From Sulfurospirillum sp. UCH001 (GTDB lineage: Bacteria; Campylobacterota; Campylobacteria; Campylobacterales; Sulfurospirillaceae), in assembly GCF_001548035.1 (NCBI RefSeq), contig NZ_AP014723.1, positions 496,001 to 560,000 of the forward strand: a DNA stretch of 64,000 bases, in the 5' to 3' direction. A program made the translations under genes and the position numbers. Below are positions 19,165 through 28,686 of this stretch, one piece after another. Each line of letters begins with the position of its first letter. Position 1 is the stretch's first letter. The notes under the pieces were generated by a model that worked only from the letters and a program-made list of their open reading frames with translations, was not told the origin of the DNA and searched no databases.

Positions 19165-20259
19165 TTGGATAGTTACGAATATACCGAACTTCTCAAAAAA
19201 TTAACCACAAAAGTGGACAATATCGCGCAGATCATTAAACCAGAGGATTTGTCTTCAAGGCTTAAAGAGATTGAAGAGATCGAACAAGACCCTGAATTTT
19301 GGAACGATGCAAAAAGAGCTGCGGAGTTACAAAAAGAAAAAACATCGTTGAATTCCTTACTTACACGTTATACTAAAGCGAAAAATGTCGTTGTGGACGC
19401 AGTTGATTTGTATGAGATGGCAAACGCAGAAAACGATGAGTCGACCATAGAAGAGCTTTATAAAGACGCGGAGCATTTGGAAGATCACATCACCAATTTA
19501 GAAATTGCCATGATGCTTAGTGGTGAAAATGACAATAAAAATGCCATTATCTCCATTCACCCAGGTGCGGGTGGTACAGAGAGTCAAGACTGGGCGAGCA
19601 TTTTGTACCGTATGTATCTTAGATGGGCAGAACGCTGTGGATTTAAGATTGAAGTTTTAGACTACCAAGAGGGTGAAGAAGCAGGACTGAAAGATGTTAG
19701 TTTTATCATCCAAGGTGAAAATGCTTATGGTTACATGAAAGTAGAAAATGGTATTCACCGTTTAGTACGTATTAGTCCGTTTGATGCGAATGCAAAGCGT
19801 CATACATCGTTTAGCTCTGTCATGGTTTCTCCTGAAGTAGATGATGATATTGACATTGTCATTGAGGAACGTGATCTCAAAATTGATACTTACCGCGCAG
19901 GTGGAGCTGGTGGTCAGCACGTTAATAAAACCGATAGTGCTATTCGTATAACACATATTCCAACGGGCATTGTGGTGCAGTGCCAAAATGACAGATCACA
20001 GCATAAAAACAGAGCATCGGCTATGAAGATGTTAAAATCACGTTTGTATGAGCTTGAACTTGAAAAACAACAAGCAGAAAAAGATGGTGTTGAAAAAAGT
20101 GAAATCGGCTGGGGTCACCAGATTCGCAGTTACGTATTAGCGCCGTATCAGCAAGTCAAAGACAATCGTAGCAACATCGCTTATTCACAAGTCAATAATA
20201 TTTTAGATGGTGATATTTCAAAAATGATCGAAGATGTGCTCATCGCACAAAAACGTTAA
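19165..20259 (+). CDS. prfB: Peptide chain release factor 2
   Basis: Class I release factor reading UGA and UAA. The tripeptide anticodon SPF is at residues 204-206 and the catalytic GGQ at 249-251, where Gln251 is normally methylated. 364 residues is full length. The frame is continuous from the TTG start, so the programmed +1 frameshift that autoregulates prfB in many bacteria is absent. The start follows AAAAGGAAA. It leads a run of four same-strand genes with gaps of 14, 12 and 4 bases. Confidence 0.97.
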   Translation: MDSYEYTELLKKLTTKVDNIAQIIKPEDLSSRLKEIEEIEQDPEFWNDAKRAAELQKEKTSLNSLLTRYTKAKNVVVDAVDLYEMANAENDESTIEELYKDAEHLEDHITNLEIAMMLSGENDNKNAIISIHPGAGGTESQDWASILYRMYLRWAERCGFKIEVLDYQEGEEAGLKDVSFIIQGENAYGYMKVENGIHRLVRISPFDANAKRHTSFSSVMVSPEVDDDIDIVIEERDLKIDTYRAGGAGGQHVNKTDSAIRITHIPTGIVVQCQNDRSQHKNRASAMKMLKSRLYELELEKQQAEKDGVEKSEIGWGHQIRSYVLAPYQQVKDNRSNIAYSQVNNILDGDISKMIEDVLIAQKR

Positions 20260-20273
20260 AAAGGGGATAAAAC

Positions 20274-20597
20274 ATGCAAAAACAAGCAATCTTAACACAA
20301 CTAGGTTACAGTGTCACTCCAAATGCAGAAGCGCAACTTGAGCGCGTTATCAACAATACCGTAGGGTTTGAACATGTTGAAAAACATCTGATCGCATTAC
20401 ACGATGCACTCCAAGTTCACCACTCTTTTGTTGCACTTTCTAGTAACAAAGATTACTTCAAAATTAAAAATGAAGCCGCAAGCGCTGAAGAGATCGCTGA
20501 GGTCAATGAAATGATCAGCAAATGGGCTGCTAAATACAAAATAACTTTGGAAAAAGTTCCTAACAAAAATACCTATTATGTCATAGGTTATAAATAA
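20274..20597 (+). CDS. Conserved small protein of unknown function (107 residues)
   Basis: I do not recognise a named family. The protein is soluble and mixed alpha/beta: an N-terminal helical part (residues 1-75, with the line EHVEKHLIALHDALQVHHSFVALSSNKDYFKIKNE), an acidic helix AEEIAEVNEMISKWAAKY, and a C-terminal beta-hairpin ending YYVIGYK. AAAAGGGG precedes the ATG. It lies 14 bases after prfB and 12 before the DUF945 gene, so it is cotranscribed. The good ribosome site and spacing make it a real gene. Confidence 0.8.
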   Translation: MQKQAILTQLGYSVTPNAEAQLERVINNTVGFEHVEKHLIALHDALQVHHSFVALSSNKDYFKIKNEAASAEEIAEVNEMISKWAAKYKITLEKVPNKNTYYVIGYK

Positions 20598-20609
20598 CAA
20601 AGGCTCTTT

Positions 20610-22004
20610 ATGTCAAAAACAAAATATCTGGTTATCTCTTCTGTTGTTGTGGCAGCACTTGCTGCCACACCTCTTTTTGTCTCTCAAAAAGTGGATAGCA
20701 CTATTGAGGCAAACAAAACACTACTTGAAAAAAATGGCTTTAAACAAGAAATTTTGAGTAAAAGTGGTTATCTTTCTAGCAAAAGAGCATTTAGCCTTGA
20801 AGTCACTGATGCAAAAAAAGCACGTGATTTTTTACTGGCTCAGTTAGTGGAGAAGAATGCACAATATAAGCTTTTTGCACAAAGCTTACAAGAAGAGAGT
20901 AATGAAGGGATCAATCAAGCGTTTGATGGCTTAAAATTCAAAGGAGAGATGACAAACTCTAACCTTTTACCGAGTGATGTTAAAGTTTCACTCTCTCTTG
21001 ATCAATTACCAAAATCGATTCAAGAAGAACTTGCAAATGATAAAGCTGCAAGTGATGTGATTTTGCCATTGTTAGCACGAGGTGTTTTAGCGGTTGATAT
21101 GACCTTTACAAGTGACCAAAAACTCAAAGACCTCACATTAAAAGATATCAAAGAAGAGATTAAAGCAGAAGGTGCAACTCTTAACATCGATACAGAAAAG
21201 CAACTCCTGTCGCTTAATGAGCGAGGTGGTGTTGTACAAGGTGTTTTAGGTGTTGGTAAACAAAATTTGGGCGTTAGTGGTGAGATGTTTTTACTCAAAA
21301 GTGAGTTGAAAGATTTTATCTATAACTTCAACTATAAAGACGATCTTAACAACCAAGGCGATATTAGCATTGGTAAGTATGCACTCGAAATCAATGACGA
21401 ATATACCAATCTGAAGTTTGATTTAGGAAGTCTGAAAGCAAAGAGCAGTGTTGAGGATGTAAAAAAAGATCTTCAAATTAAAGCGGATTATACGTTAGAT
21501 AATATTGCATTACTGAATAGTGCTGATGACATTAAACTTGAAAAAATGTTTGCAAAACTCTTTTTAAGAGGCATCAATTCAGATACCATGAAAAAAGTTC
21601 AAGCAGACTATAACACCTTGCTTCTTGGTACAACACCTATAGACGATAAAGTGTTAATTGATGATTTTGTTGCGCTCGTTAACCATGGTGTAAAAATCGA
21701 CCTTGGTCTTGCATTTAAAGGATTGAGTATGGAAATGCTTGCTCTTAAAGATGTGAGTGTTGATACAACACTTGAAATTGCTCCAAATAATTACAATGAC
21801 AAACAAAGCCCATTGGCACTCATTGGTCTTTTAGACATTACGTCAAAAGTAAAAGTACATAAAGATGATCGCAAAATGCTTGAAGAGATGGGTTTAACTT
21901 CGGCTGAAGATTTTGCACTTGGAAAGCCTGATGGTGACTTTTTCATCTATGAAATTGCGATGAAAAAAGGTGCTATCAGCGTTAATGGTCAAGTGATTCA
22001 GTAA
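20610..22004 (+). CDS. DUF945 (YdgA-like) family protein
   Basis: 464 residues: an N-terminal membrane segment (about 7-25) with the first periplasmic residues FVSQKVDSTIEANKTLLEKNGFK typical of DUF945, then a long domain of beta-rich repeats with the LKDLTLKDIKEEIKAEGATLNID pattern. Family members are inner-membrane anchored periplasmic proteins such as E. coli YdgA and YihF, whose function is not settled; the extended beta architecture suggests a lipid-transport or envelope role. The stop is four bases from the next ATG, so it is coupled to the EI24 gene. Confidence 0.8.
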   Translation: MSKTKYLVISSVVVAALAATPLFVSQKVDSTIEANKTLLEKNGFKQEILSKSGYLSSKRAFSLEVTDAKKARDFLLAQLVEKNAQYKLFAQSLQEESNEGINQAFDGLKFKGEMTNSNLLPSDVKVSLSLDQLPKSIQEELANDKAASDVILPLLARGVLAVDMTFTSDQKLKDLTLKDIKEEIKAEGATLNIDTEKQLLSLNERGGVVQGVLGVGKQNLGVSGEMFLLKSELKDFIYNFNYKDDLNNQGDISIGKYALEINDEYTNLKFDLGSLKAKSSVEDVKKDLQIKADYTLDNIALLNSADDIKLEKMFAKLFLRGINSDTMKKVQADYNTLLLGTTPIDDKVLIDDFVALVNHGVKIDLGLAFKGLSMEMLALKDVSVDTTLEIAPNNYNDKQSPLALIGLLDITSKVKVHKDDRKMLEEMGLTSAEDFALGKPDGDFFIYEIAMKKGAISVNGQVIQ

Positions 22005-22008
22005 ATCA

Positions 22009-22755
22009 ATGAACACACCTTCAAAAACAAATATCTTTGCACTGGCTCTTGGAGATACACTCTCTCCAAGAGTTCTGCTTGTCTCGTTGGTCTCTTTTAT
22101 TTTAACCATTCTTGTATTTATCGGGGCTATTTGGCTCTTATTTGGTGGAATGGGTGCACTTACTGCATGGATTACCGAAAGTTTACAGCATTTTGAAGGA
22201 AGCATTGAGCAGAGCTGGTTTTTGAGTATGGTTTCGCTCATTTTTATTACAAAAACCGTTGTTGCCATTCTTTTCTTTTTTACATCGGCTATGGTAACGT
22301 ACTATCTTTTTTTGATGGTCTATTCGGTTATCGTAGGTCTATTTGCAGGGTATTTTATCAAAGAAATAGGCTCTCTTTATTATCCAAAAGTTGCATTTAT
22401 GGGCATGGGGCTTGTAAGTTATCTTTGGATGGTTTTTAAAACACTCTTGTGGACAACACTTATGTTTGTGTTGCTTTCTCCTTTGGTTTTTGTTCCGCTG
22501 TTTAACTTCATCCTTTTAGTACCTGTCTTTTATCTGTTTCATAAACTTTTGGTTTTGGATGTGTCTTCTATGGTCAATTCAACGGAAGAGTATAAAGAGT
22601 TAAAGAGGCTGTATGCAGGACAGATGAGAGGTATATCGTTGGTCTGTTTTGCTCTGACCATCATTCCTTTTTTAGGAGTTGTGATCTATCCTTATTATGT
22701 TATCGTGATGAGTCACTTTATCTTTCGGAAAACAGAGGGGCTAAGAGTTCTTTAA
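22009..22755 (+). CDS. EI24/CysZ-like membrane protein
   Basis: 248-residue integral membrane protein with about five hydrophobic helices; a first pair at about 25-50 and 75-115, further helices at about 128-185 and a last one near 210-240. The pattern GLFAGYFIKEIGSLYYPK and LLVPVFYLFHKLLVLD fits the EI24 family (CysZ in E. coli, a sulfate permease). No sulfate-assimilation neighbours are present, so sulfate transport should not be assumed. The stop overlaps the stop of the convergent asparaginase-like gene by three bases. Confidence 0.8.
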   Translation: MNTPSKTNIFALALGDTLSPRVLLVSLVSFILTILVFIGAIWLLFGGMGALTAWITESLQHFEGSIEQSWFLSMVSLIFITKTVVAILFFFTSAMVTYYLFLMVYSVIVGLFAGYFIKEIGSLYYPKVAFMGMGLVSYLWMVFKTLLWTTLMFVLLSPLVFVPLFNFILLVPVFYLFHKLLVLDVSSMVNSTEEYKELKRLYAGQMRGISLVCFALTIIPFLGVVIYPYYVIVMSHFIFRKTEGLRVL

Positions 22756-23249
22756 CAGAGCTCAAAAATCCCTTTTGGTCTATTTTTATAGATGCTTCCA
22801 TGACGTGCAATTGCACCATGCATTGCAAGATAAACGCCATGTTGCTCCCTACACATCAAATCACCCAGTGCCATCATAAAATTGCTTGTTGCTTCCACGG
22901 TATCGATGCTAAAAGGAACCATCGCTCCTGTTAGCGTGATGATCTTATCTTTGATATGTAACGCTAAAAAAGTAGCCGTTACATCCATGGTGTCTGTACC
23001 ATGAACAATGAGAACTTTACGGCATGAAGAGGACTGAATCGTCTTGACAATAAGTTCACGATCTTCTTCTGTCATCTCAAGGCTATCTTTATGAATGATA
23101 TTTAGAAGTTCATACGATGTATTGTTGCAGTAACGTAAAATCCCATCCAACGCAAGGCTGTCTTTTGGGACTTCAAGTTCACCTTTAAGAGGGTTATAAC
23201 GTTTATTAAACGTGCCACCTGTGTTGAGGATAAGGATTTTTTCCATCAT
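22752..23249 (-). CDS. Short asparaginase-domain protein
   Basis: 165 residues corresponding to the N-terminal catalytic domain of type I/II L-asparaginases only. The first nucleophile motif LNTGGTF (Thr13) and the second HGTDTM (Thr-Asp) are intact, as is the later TGAMVP segment; the C-terminal domain of normal 330-residue enzymes is missing. The start ATG overlaps the dnaX stop by one base (TAATG), so it is translationally coupled to dnaX. Short versions occur in other Campylobacterota. Whether it hydrolyses asparagine alone, or binds another ligand, is open. Confidence 0.8.
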   Translation of the reverse strand: MMEKILILNTGGTFNKRYNPLKGELEVPKDSLALDGILRYCNNTSYELLNIIHKDSLEMTEEDRELIVKTIQSSSCRKVLIVHGTDTMDVTATFLALHIKDKIITLTGAMVPFSIDTVEATSNFMMALGDLMCREQHGVYLAMHGAIARHGSIYKNRPKGIFELC

Positions 23250-24931
23250 TACACTTTCTGACGAATTTGAATTTTTTGTGGATCAAAAAGCTCTGTAGCT
23301 CTTTGTACAAAAGGGGTATTGAGTATCTCTTTTGCATCAATTTCTCGTTTGCCTGACAACATCGCACCTGTAGCACAACTCTCGCTTTGAGGCTCATCTG
23401 CAAATTCAAGACTTTCCATCATAGAAGAGCTCTCTTCATTGGCACTGAGTTCTGCTTCACACATTTGCGCTTCATAGTTAGGCTCAAATGAAGGCTCAGG
23501 TTGTGGCATTTCTTGAATGGCTTGAACTTTGTTGATCTTAATTTTTGTCTCTAAGCCAAAGAGTTCTTGAACAAAATGTTTGATGATGCTGTAATACGTG
23601 TTAAGCGTTTTACTGGCTTCGCCTTCTGCGCTAGAAGTAAGAATAAGCAGATCATCTTCAAAGCTGACAAAACGAATGTGTTTTTTGAAGCATTCACCAA
23701 GCTCTGCATTGCGGTCCATCAATTTATCACAAAGGCGTGTAAAAAGCATTGCTGAAGTGACACCTTGATCTTTGATGTGTTGCACTTCTTCTTCCACTTC
23801 TGGTGCTTCAGAAGGAGCGGTTTCAACACTTGGCGTTACTTCTGGTTTTGGATGTGAAGCCGGTAAACGGAATTTCTCATTTTCGAGTGAATCTATCATC
23901 TCTTCAATGGTCTTAATATTGGTCGCTTCGATCATTTTAAAGAAGATCAAAGAGAGTACAAAACCATTGTTTGCATTGATATAAAGCAGGCTTTTTGCTT
24001 CACTGAGAATCTTGAAAAAACGCTCATAAAGTAGGGTGGAGAAACGACGATCTTGCGCAAAAAAAGCATTTTTTAGATAAGCGATTAACTCATCGATGAC
24101 TACTTCACATTCATAACTCTCAAGCTCTTTGATGAGATGCAACATTTCATTTTTATTGCCACTTAAAATCGATGTAAAAATGGTTTCTAGTTGGTTAGGA
24201 TCAAGAAGACCAAGCATGGATGCTACATTTTCAGGGTTAATGTAGCCTTTAGAGAAAATGATCGCTTGATCGAGCAAGGTTAATGTGTCACGTAAGGAAC
24301 CATTACCTGCACGGCTAAGCATTTCAAGCGCTTCTTTTTCATATTCAATATTTTCAAGATTGAGAATATGGCAGAGATGGTTAACCACATCACTCTGTTT
24401 GATCTGTTTAAAACGAAAATGTTGTGCACGCGATAAAATGGTTGCAGGCAATTTTAAAGGATCGGTTGTCGCAAGAATGAATTTTACATAACTTGGAGGC
24501 TCTTCGAGTGTCTTTAAAAGTGCGTTAAACGCCTGTGTGGTGAGCATATGAACTTCATCGATGATGAAGATTTTAAAACGCGCAGATGAGGGTTTATACT
24601 TCGTACTTTCAATAAGCTCACGAATATCATCAATGCCTCGGTTGGAAGCGGCGTCCATCTCGATGATGTCGATGTGGCGGTTTTCATTGGCACTTAAGCA
24701 GTGTTCACACACTTCACACGGTGTTGAACTTGGACCTTGGTCGCATACAAGGGCTTTTGCAAAGATACGCGCTGTTGAAGTCTTACCACTTCCTCTAAGT
24801 CCTGAGAAAAGATAGGCATGAGAGAGCCTATCTTGGTTAAGCGCTAAACTAAGTGTTTGTGTGATCGACTCTTGGCCGATCAGCTTATCAAACGAGGAAG
24901 GACGATATTTAAGAGCAAGTACTTGTGACAC
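23249..24931 (-). CDS. dnaX: DNA polymerase III subunits gamma/tau
   Basis: Clamp-loader ATPase of the replisome. The AAA+ module has Walker A GLRGSGKTSTAR, the zinc site CDQGPSSTPCEVCEHC, DEVHML (Walker B) and the SRC-like LSRAQHFRF sensor. A Glu/Pro-rich linker (about 350-385) joins it to a C-terminal region that in tau contacts polymerase. At 560 residues it is a tau-type product; I saw no clear slippery heptamer for making gamma by frameshift. The GTG start at 24931 follows AAAGG. The gene is 17 bases downstream of rho. Confidence 0.96.
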   Translation of the reverse strand: MSQVLALKYRPSSFDKLIGQESITQTLSLALNQDRLSHAYLFSGLRGSGKTSTARIFAKALVCDQGPSSTPCEVCEHCLSANENRHIDIIEMDAASNRGIDDIRELIESTKYKPSSARFKIFIIDEVHMLTTQAFNALLKTLEEPPSYVKFILATTDPLKLPATILSRAQHFRFKQIKQSDVVNHLCHILNLENIEYEKEALEMLSRAGNGSLRDTLTLLDQAIIFSKGYINPENVASMLGLLDPNQLETIFTSILSGNKNEMLHLIKELESYECEVVIDELIAYLKNAFFAQDRRFSTLLYERFFKILSEAKSLLYINANNGFVLSLIFFKMIEATNIKTIEEMIDSLENEKFRLPASHPKPEVTPSVETAPSEAPEVEEEVQHIKDQGVTSAMLFTRLCDKLMDRNAELGECFKKHIRFVSFEDDLLILTSSAEGEASKTLNTYYSIIKHFVQELFGLETKIKINKVQAIQEMPQPEPSFEPNYEAQMCEAELSANEESSSMMESLEFADEPQSESCATGAMLSGKREIDAKEILNTPFVQRATELFDPQKIQIRQKV

Positions 24932-24948
24932 AGCGCAACCTTTGGGTT

Positions 24949-26313
24949 TTAGTCATTCATAATAGAAAGTAGTTCTTCATTGTCCTTGGTTTTAAGCATC
25001 TTAGCATACAAGAATTTAAGTGCTTCAACATCATCCATTTGGTTGATAGCACTTCTAAGTGCCCAGATTTTTTGAAGTTTATCTGGAGTGAGAAGAAGCT
25101 CTTCTTTACGTGTTCCTGACTTCATAATGTTGATGGCTGGGTAGATTCTTCTATCAGAGATGTTTCTATCGAGTACAATCTCGCTGTTACCTGTACCCTT
25201 GAACTCTTCAAAGATAACTTCATCCATTCTACTACCTGTCTCAATCAATGCGGTTGAAATGATGGTTAAACTGCCGCCATCTTCGATATTTCTTGCCGCA
25301 CCAAAGAAGCGTTTTGGTTTGTGAAGTGCATTGGCATCCACACCACCACTTAAGACTTTACCACTGGATGGGGTGACGGTGTTGTACGCACGAGCCAAAC
25401 GGGTGATAGAATCTAAAAGGATGATGACATCTTTGCCCATCTCAACACGACGCTTTGCTTTTTCGATAACAAGGTTTGCAACACGAACGTGATTTGATGC
25501 TGGCATATCAAAGGTTGAGCTATAGACTTCACCTTGAACACAACGTTGCATATCGGTTACCTCTTCAGGTCTTTCATCAACAAGTAAAACGATGAGTTCT
25601 GATTCGGGGTGATTACGTGCAATTCCGTGTGCAAGCTCTTTCATAAGCTCTGTTTTACCACTTCTTGGAGGTGCAACGATAAGACCACGTTGACCTTTAC
25701 CAATAGGCGTAAAGAGGTCAAGTACACGTCCTGTGATTTTCATTGGATCGTATTCGAGTTTGATTTTTTCTGTTGGATAAAGAGGTGTTAGGTTTTCAAA
25801 TAAAGGACGTTTTTTGCTCTCTGCAAGAGGAAGATAATTGATTGCTTCTATTTTAAGAAGGGCGTAGTAACGCTCTTGATCCTTTGGAGGTCTTACTTGT
25901 CCAGTAACAATATCACCAGTACGAAGAGCAAATTTCTTAACTTGGGTACTGCTGACATAAGCGTCATTAGCACTGTCTGAGAAGTTGGCGTCTGTAGCAC
26001 GTAAGAAGCCATATCCTTCACCAGCAATCTCTAAGATGCCCGTAAAAAGGATAAATCCACCTTGATTGACTTGTGATTTTAAAATTTCAAACATCAAGTC
26101 TTGGCGTTTTAATTCATTTGGGTTTTCAATGCCAAGCTCTGTTGCGATCTCTAAAAGTTTTTCAAGAGGAGTCGTTCTTAAACTTTCTATTTTGTAGCCA
26201 TCGACTGGGACGTGTGTTCGTGATTTGTTATGATGAGTTGGTTTTGCTTGTCCGTTCGCAGGGGCTGTATTCGCGCAGGGTTGATTGTTTGAGGTAGGAG
26301 TGTTTCCGCTCAT
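24949..26313 (-). CDS. rho: Transcription termination factor Rho
   Basis: Hexameric RNA-dependent ATPase that ends transcription at C-rich sites. Domains in order: a polar, low-complexity N-terminal extension (about 1-35, rich in Asn, Thr, Ala and His), the helical and cold-shock-like RNA-binding domain ([22 protein letters not shown]), and the RecA-like motor with Walker [19 protein letters not shown] at 26313 is preferred because AAGAAGG precedes it; two in-frame ATGs upstream (26346 and 26382) lack such a site. The 230-base region upstream holds an imperfect inverted repeat at 26414-26442 and nothing else I can name. Confidence 0.95.
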   Translation of the reverse strand: MSGNTPTSNNQPCANTAPANGQAKPTHHNKSRTHVPVDGYKIESLRTTPLEKLLEIATELGIENPNELKRQDLMFEILKSQVNQGGFILFTGILEIAGEGYGFLRATDANFSDSANDAYVSSTQVKKFALRTGDIVTGQVRPPKDQERYYALLKIEAINYLPLAESKKRPLFENLTPLYPTEKIKLEYDPMKITGRVLDLFTPIGKGQRGLIVAPPRSGKTELMKELAHGIARNHPESELIVLLVDERPEEVTDMQRCVQGEVYSSTFDMPASNHVRVANLVIEKAKRRVEMGKDVIILLDSITRLARAYNTVTPSSGKVLSGGVDANALHKPKRFFGAARNIEDGGSLTIISTALIETGSRMDEVIFEEFKGTGNSEIVLDRNISDRRIYPAINIMKSGTRKEELLLTPDKLQKIWALRSAINQMDDVEALKFLYAKMLKTKDNEELLSIMND

Positions 26314-26543
26314 TGTGCCTTCTTTGTTGTTAGTTTGATCGTTCATGAAGCTAGAGTCTCTTGATGGTGAAAGGATTCCCAAAGATAGAGTTGCTTGAGT
26401 CGATTTTTATGAGACTACTTTGTGAGAATTCTAAAAAGTAGTAATGGCGTAATTTTAGTCAAAGTGGCAAGATTTGTCAAGGTGGGCTAAAGAGAAAAAA
26501 GATAAAATGGCGCTCATAAATTGTAAGCTAAAAAGAAGTGAAA

Positions 26544-27230
26544 ATGAATGATTTAGTGCATTTGGCGATTATCATGGATGGCAATGGCAGATGGGCAAAA
26601 CGCCAAGGCAAAGAGCGCTCTTTTGGACATAAAGAGGGTGCAAAAAAAGTACGAGAGATCACAAAATATGCTGCTAAAATGGGCATTAAATATCTTACAT
26701 TGTATGCGTTTAGTACAGAAAATTGGAATCGTCCAAAAACTGAAGTGACTGTTTTGATGAAATTACTTTCTAAATATCTGCACAGTGAAATCCCCACGCT
26801 TTTAGAAAACAATATCCGCTTTGATGTCATCGGCGATATCAGTAAATTTTCTGCTTCTTTACAAAAAGAGATCACATATGCCAAAGAGATGACAGCTCAT
26901 TGTACAGGGCTTAGACAAATTTTGGCTATCAATTATGGCGCGCAGGATGAAATTCTTCGTGCTATCAATAAATCGCTTCAAACACATAGTGAAATCACGA
27001 AAGAAATTTTAGAGTCCAATCTTGATACCGCAGGCATTCCTGCTGTGGACGTACTTATTCGCACCGGTGGTGATTGTCGTCTTTCTAACTTTTTGTTGTG
27101 GCAAGCAGCCTATGCAGAACTTTTCTTTAGTAAAACACTTTGGCCTGATTTTTCTGTGGGAGAACTTGAAACAATCGTTTCAGAATACAAACAAACAGAA
27201 CGACGTTTTGGAGGCGTTGTAACCCCTTAA
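26544..27230 (+). CDS. uppS: Undecaprenyl diphosphate synthase
   Basis: Cis-prenyltransferase that makes the C55 lipid carrier for peptidoglycan and surface polysaccharides. The catalytic Asp is in AIIMDGNGRWAKRQG (residues 8-22), followed by the HKEGAKKVREI loop, FSTENWNRP and the C-terminal RTGGDCRLSNFLLWQAAYAELFF. 228 residues is typical. The ATG at 26544 is used; a GTG two codons upstream is in frame. The gene is transcribed alone, divergent from rho. Confidence 0.96.
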   Translation: MNDLVHLAIIMDGNGRWAKRQGKERSFGHKEGAKKVREITKYAAKMGIKYLTLYAFSTENWNRPKTEVTVLMKLLSKYLHSEIPTLLENNIRFDVIGDISKFSASLQKEITYAKEMTAHCTGLRQILAINYGAQDEILRAINKSLQTHSEITKEILESNLDTAGIPAVDVLIRTGGDCRLSNFLLWQAAYAELFFSKTLWPDFSVGELETIVSEYKQTERRFGGVVTP

Positions 27231-27243
27231 ATGTTTAAAAGTC

Positions 27244-27257
27244 TTGATTGAGATCAA
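27244..27257 (+). promoter_or_regulatory. FNR/CRP-type box upstream of hcp
   Basis: TTGATTGAGATCAA is a perfect match to the TTGAT-N4-ATCAA consensus bound by FNR-family regulators. Its centre is about 67 bases before the hcp ATG. A TAAGAT -10 candidate at 27284-27289 would start transcription near 27295-27296, placing the box close to -45, near the class II activator position. Hcp genes are commonly controlled by FNR, NnrR or HcpR in response to anoxia or nitrosative stress. Which regulator binds here is unknown. Confidence 0.65.
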
Positions 27258-27317
27258 TCAATGACTTACCTCTCTCCTCTTGATAAGATACCGCAAATTT
27301 TTGAAAGAGGATAAAAA

Positions 27318-28649
27318 ATGTCTTTAAACATGTTATGTGATCAATGTTCGATGAGTGCCATCAATGGCTGTGGTTCTAAAGGTCAAGATATAGGAACGTG
27401 TGGCAAAGATGCCAACTTAGCAAAACTTCAAGACATCATGATTTATGGTCTTAAAGGTCTTAGTGCTTATAGAACACATGCAAATGAATTTGGTGCAGAC
27501 ACCAAAGAAGTTGATGATGTCATCGCTCAAACACTTTATTTCACCCTTACCAACGTGAACTTCAACTTTGACGACCACATCGCTCAACTGATGAAAATTG
27601 GTTCTGCGGGTGTTAAAATGATGGACATTTTAAGCGAAGCACACACTTCTCACCTTGGTGTTCCAACGCCTGTTCGTATTTCTCAAAACAAGGCTGAGGG
27701 CAAAGCGATCTTGGTCAGCGGTCACAACCTTGACATGCTACTTGAACTTCTCAAACAAACCGAAGGCAAAGGCATCAACATCTACACCCACTCTGAGATG
27801 ATCCCAGCGCACGGTTACCCAGAACTTAGAAAATACGCGCACCTTAAAGGTAACATCGGTAAATCATGGTTTGACCAAACCAAACTCTTTGAGCAATGGG
27901 GCGGAACCATCATCGTGAACACCAACTGTATCGTGCCTCCAAAATCAAACTCAACCTATGTCGATAGACTCTATACGTACGACATCGTAGGTATCAAAGA
28001 GGGCAAAAAAATCCAAAACAACGACTTTAGCGAAGTTATCGCTCAAACATTAGCCCTCCCAGATGTAACAGGCTTTGACAGTGACGAGACACTTGTAACC
28101 GGTCACCACTATAAAACCATTTTAGGACTTGCTCCACAAATTCTTGAGGCAGTTCAAGCAGGAAAAATCAGCCAGTTCTTCGTTATCGCAGGGTGTGACG
28201 CTCCAGGAACGGGCGGTGAATACTACAGAAAAATGGCAGAGAGTCTTCCCAATGACTGCGTCATCTTGACATCTAGTTGTGGTAAATTTAGATTTAACGA
28301 CATCGACTTTGGAACGGTGGCAGACACAGGCATTCCTCGCTACCTAGACCTTGGTCAATGCAATGACAGTAACGGTGCTGTTCACATCGCTCTAGCCCTT
28401 GCTGGCGCTCTTGGTGTGACGGTTCATGACTTGCCAGTTTCTATCGTTCTTAGCTGGATGGAGCAAAAAGCAGTTCTTATTCTTCTAGGACTCTTTAGCC
28501 TTGGCATCAAAAATATCTATCTAGGACCAAAACCACCACAATTTGTTAACGATGACATCTTCTCATTCTTGCAAGAGAACTTTAACTTGCATTTAACAGA
28601 TGATGCAACATCCGATATGGAAAAATTGTTGATTAAAAAATCTGCGTAA
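27318..28649 (+). CDS. hcp: Hybrid cluster protein (hydroxylamine reductase), short form
   Basis: Iron-sulfur enzyme with a [4Fe-4S] and a hybrid 4Fe-2O-2S cluster, implicated in reducing NO or hydroxylamine and in protein S-nitrosylation. N-terminal cysteines C7, C10, C18 and C28 fit the cubane site; SGHNLDML, NTNCIVPP, AGCDAPGTGG and SSCGKF carry the hybrid-cluster ligands. At 443 residues it lacks about 100 residues of the helical region present in E. coli Hcp, matching the short class. Codons end in C much more often than in the neighbours, suggesting strong expression or different ancestry. No Hcr reductase gene is adjacent. Confidence 0.94.
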   Translation: MSLNMLCDQCSMSAINGCGSKGQDIGTCGKDANLAKLQDIMIYGLKGLSAYRTHANEFGADTKEVDDVIAQTLYFTLTNVNFNFDDHIAQLMKIGSAGVKMMDILSEAHTSHLGVPTPVRISQNKAEGKAILVSGHNLDMLLELLKQTEGKGINIYTHSEMIPAHGYPELRKYAHLKGNIGKSWFDQTKLFEQWGGTIIVNTNCIVPPKSNSTYVDRLYTYDIVGIKEGKKIQNNDFSEVIAQTLALPDVTGFDSDETLVTGHHYKTILGLAPQILEAVQAGKISQFFVIAGCDAPGTGGEYYRKMAESLPNDCVILTSSCGKFRFNDIDFGTVADTGIPRYLDLGQCNDSNGAVHIALALAGALGVTVHDLPVSIVLSWMEQKAVLILLGLFSLGIKNIYLGPKPPQFVNDDIFSFLQENFNLHLTDDATSDMEKLLIKKSA

Positions 28650-28656
28650 TGTAGAG

Positions 28657-28680
28657 GAGGCCCTATTTTAGGGCTTCTTT
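28657..28680 (+). terminator. Terminator after hcp
   Basis: Eight-bp stem (GAGGCCCT / AGGGCTTC with one G-T pair), five-base ATTTT loop, followed by TTT. It separates hcp from the convergent DUF2971 gene. Confidence 0.75.
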
Positions 28681-28686
28681 ATAAAT

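Noticed and set aside
19165-19300. Programmed +1 frameshift in prfB
   Set aside because: The frame is continuous from the start to the C-terminus, with no internal UGA.
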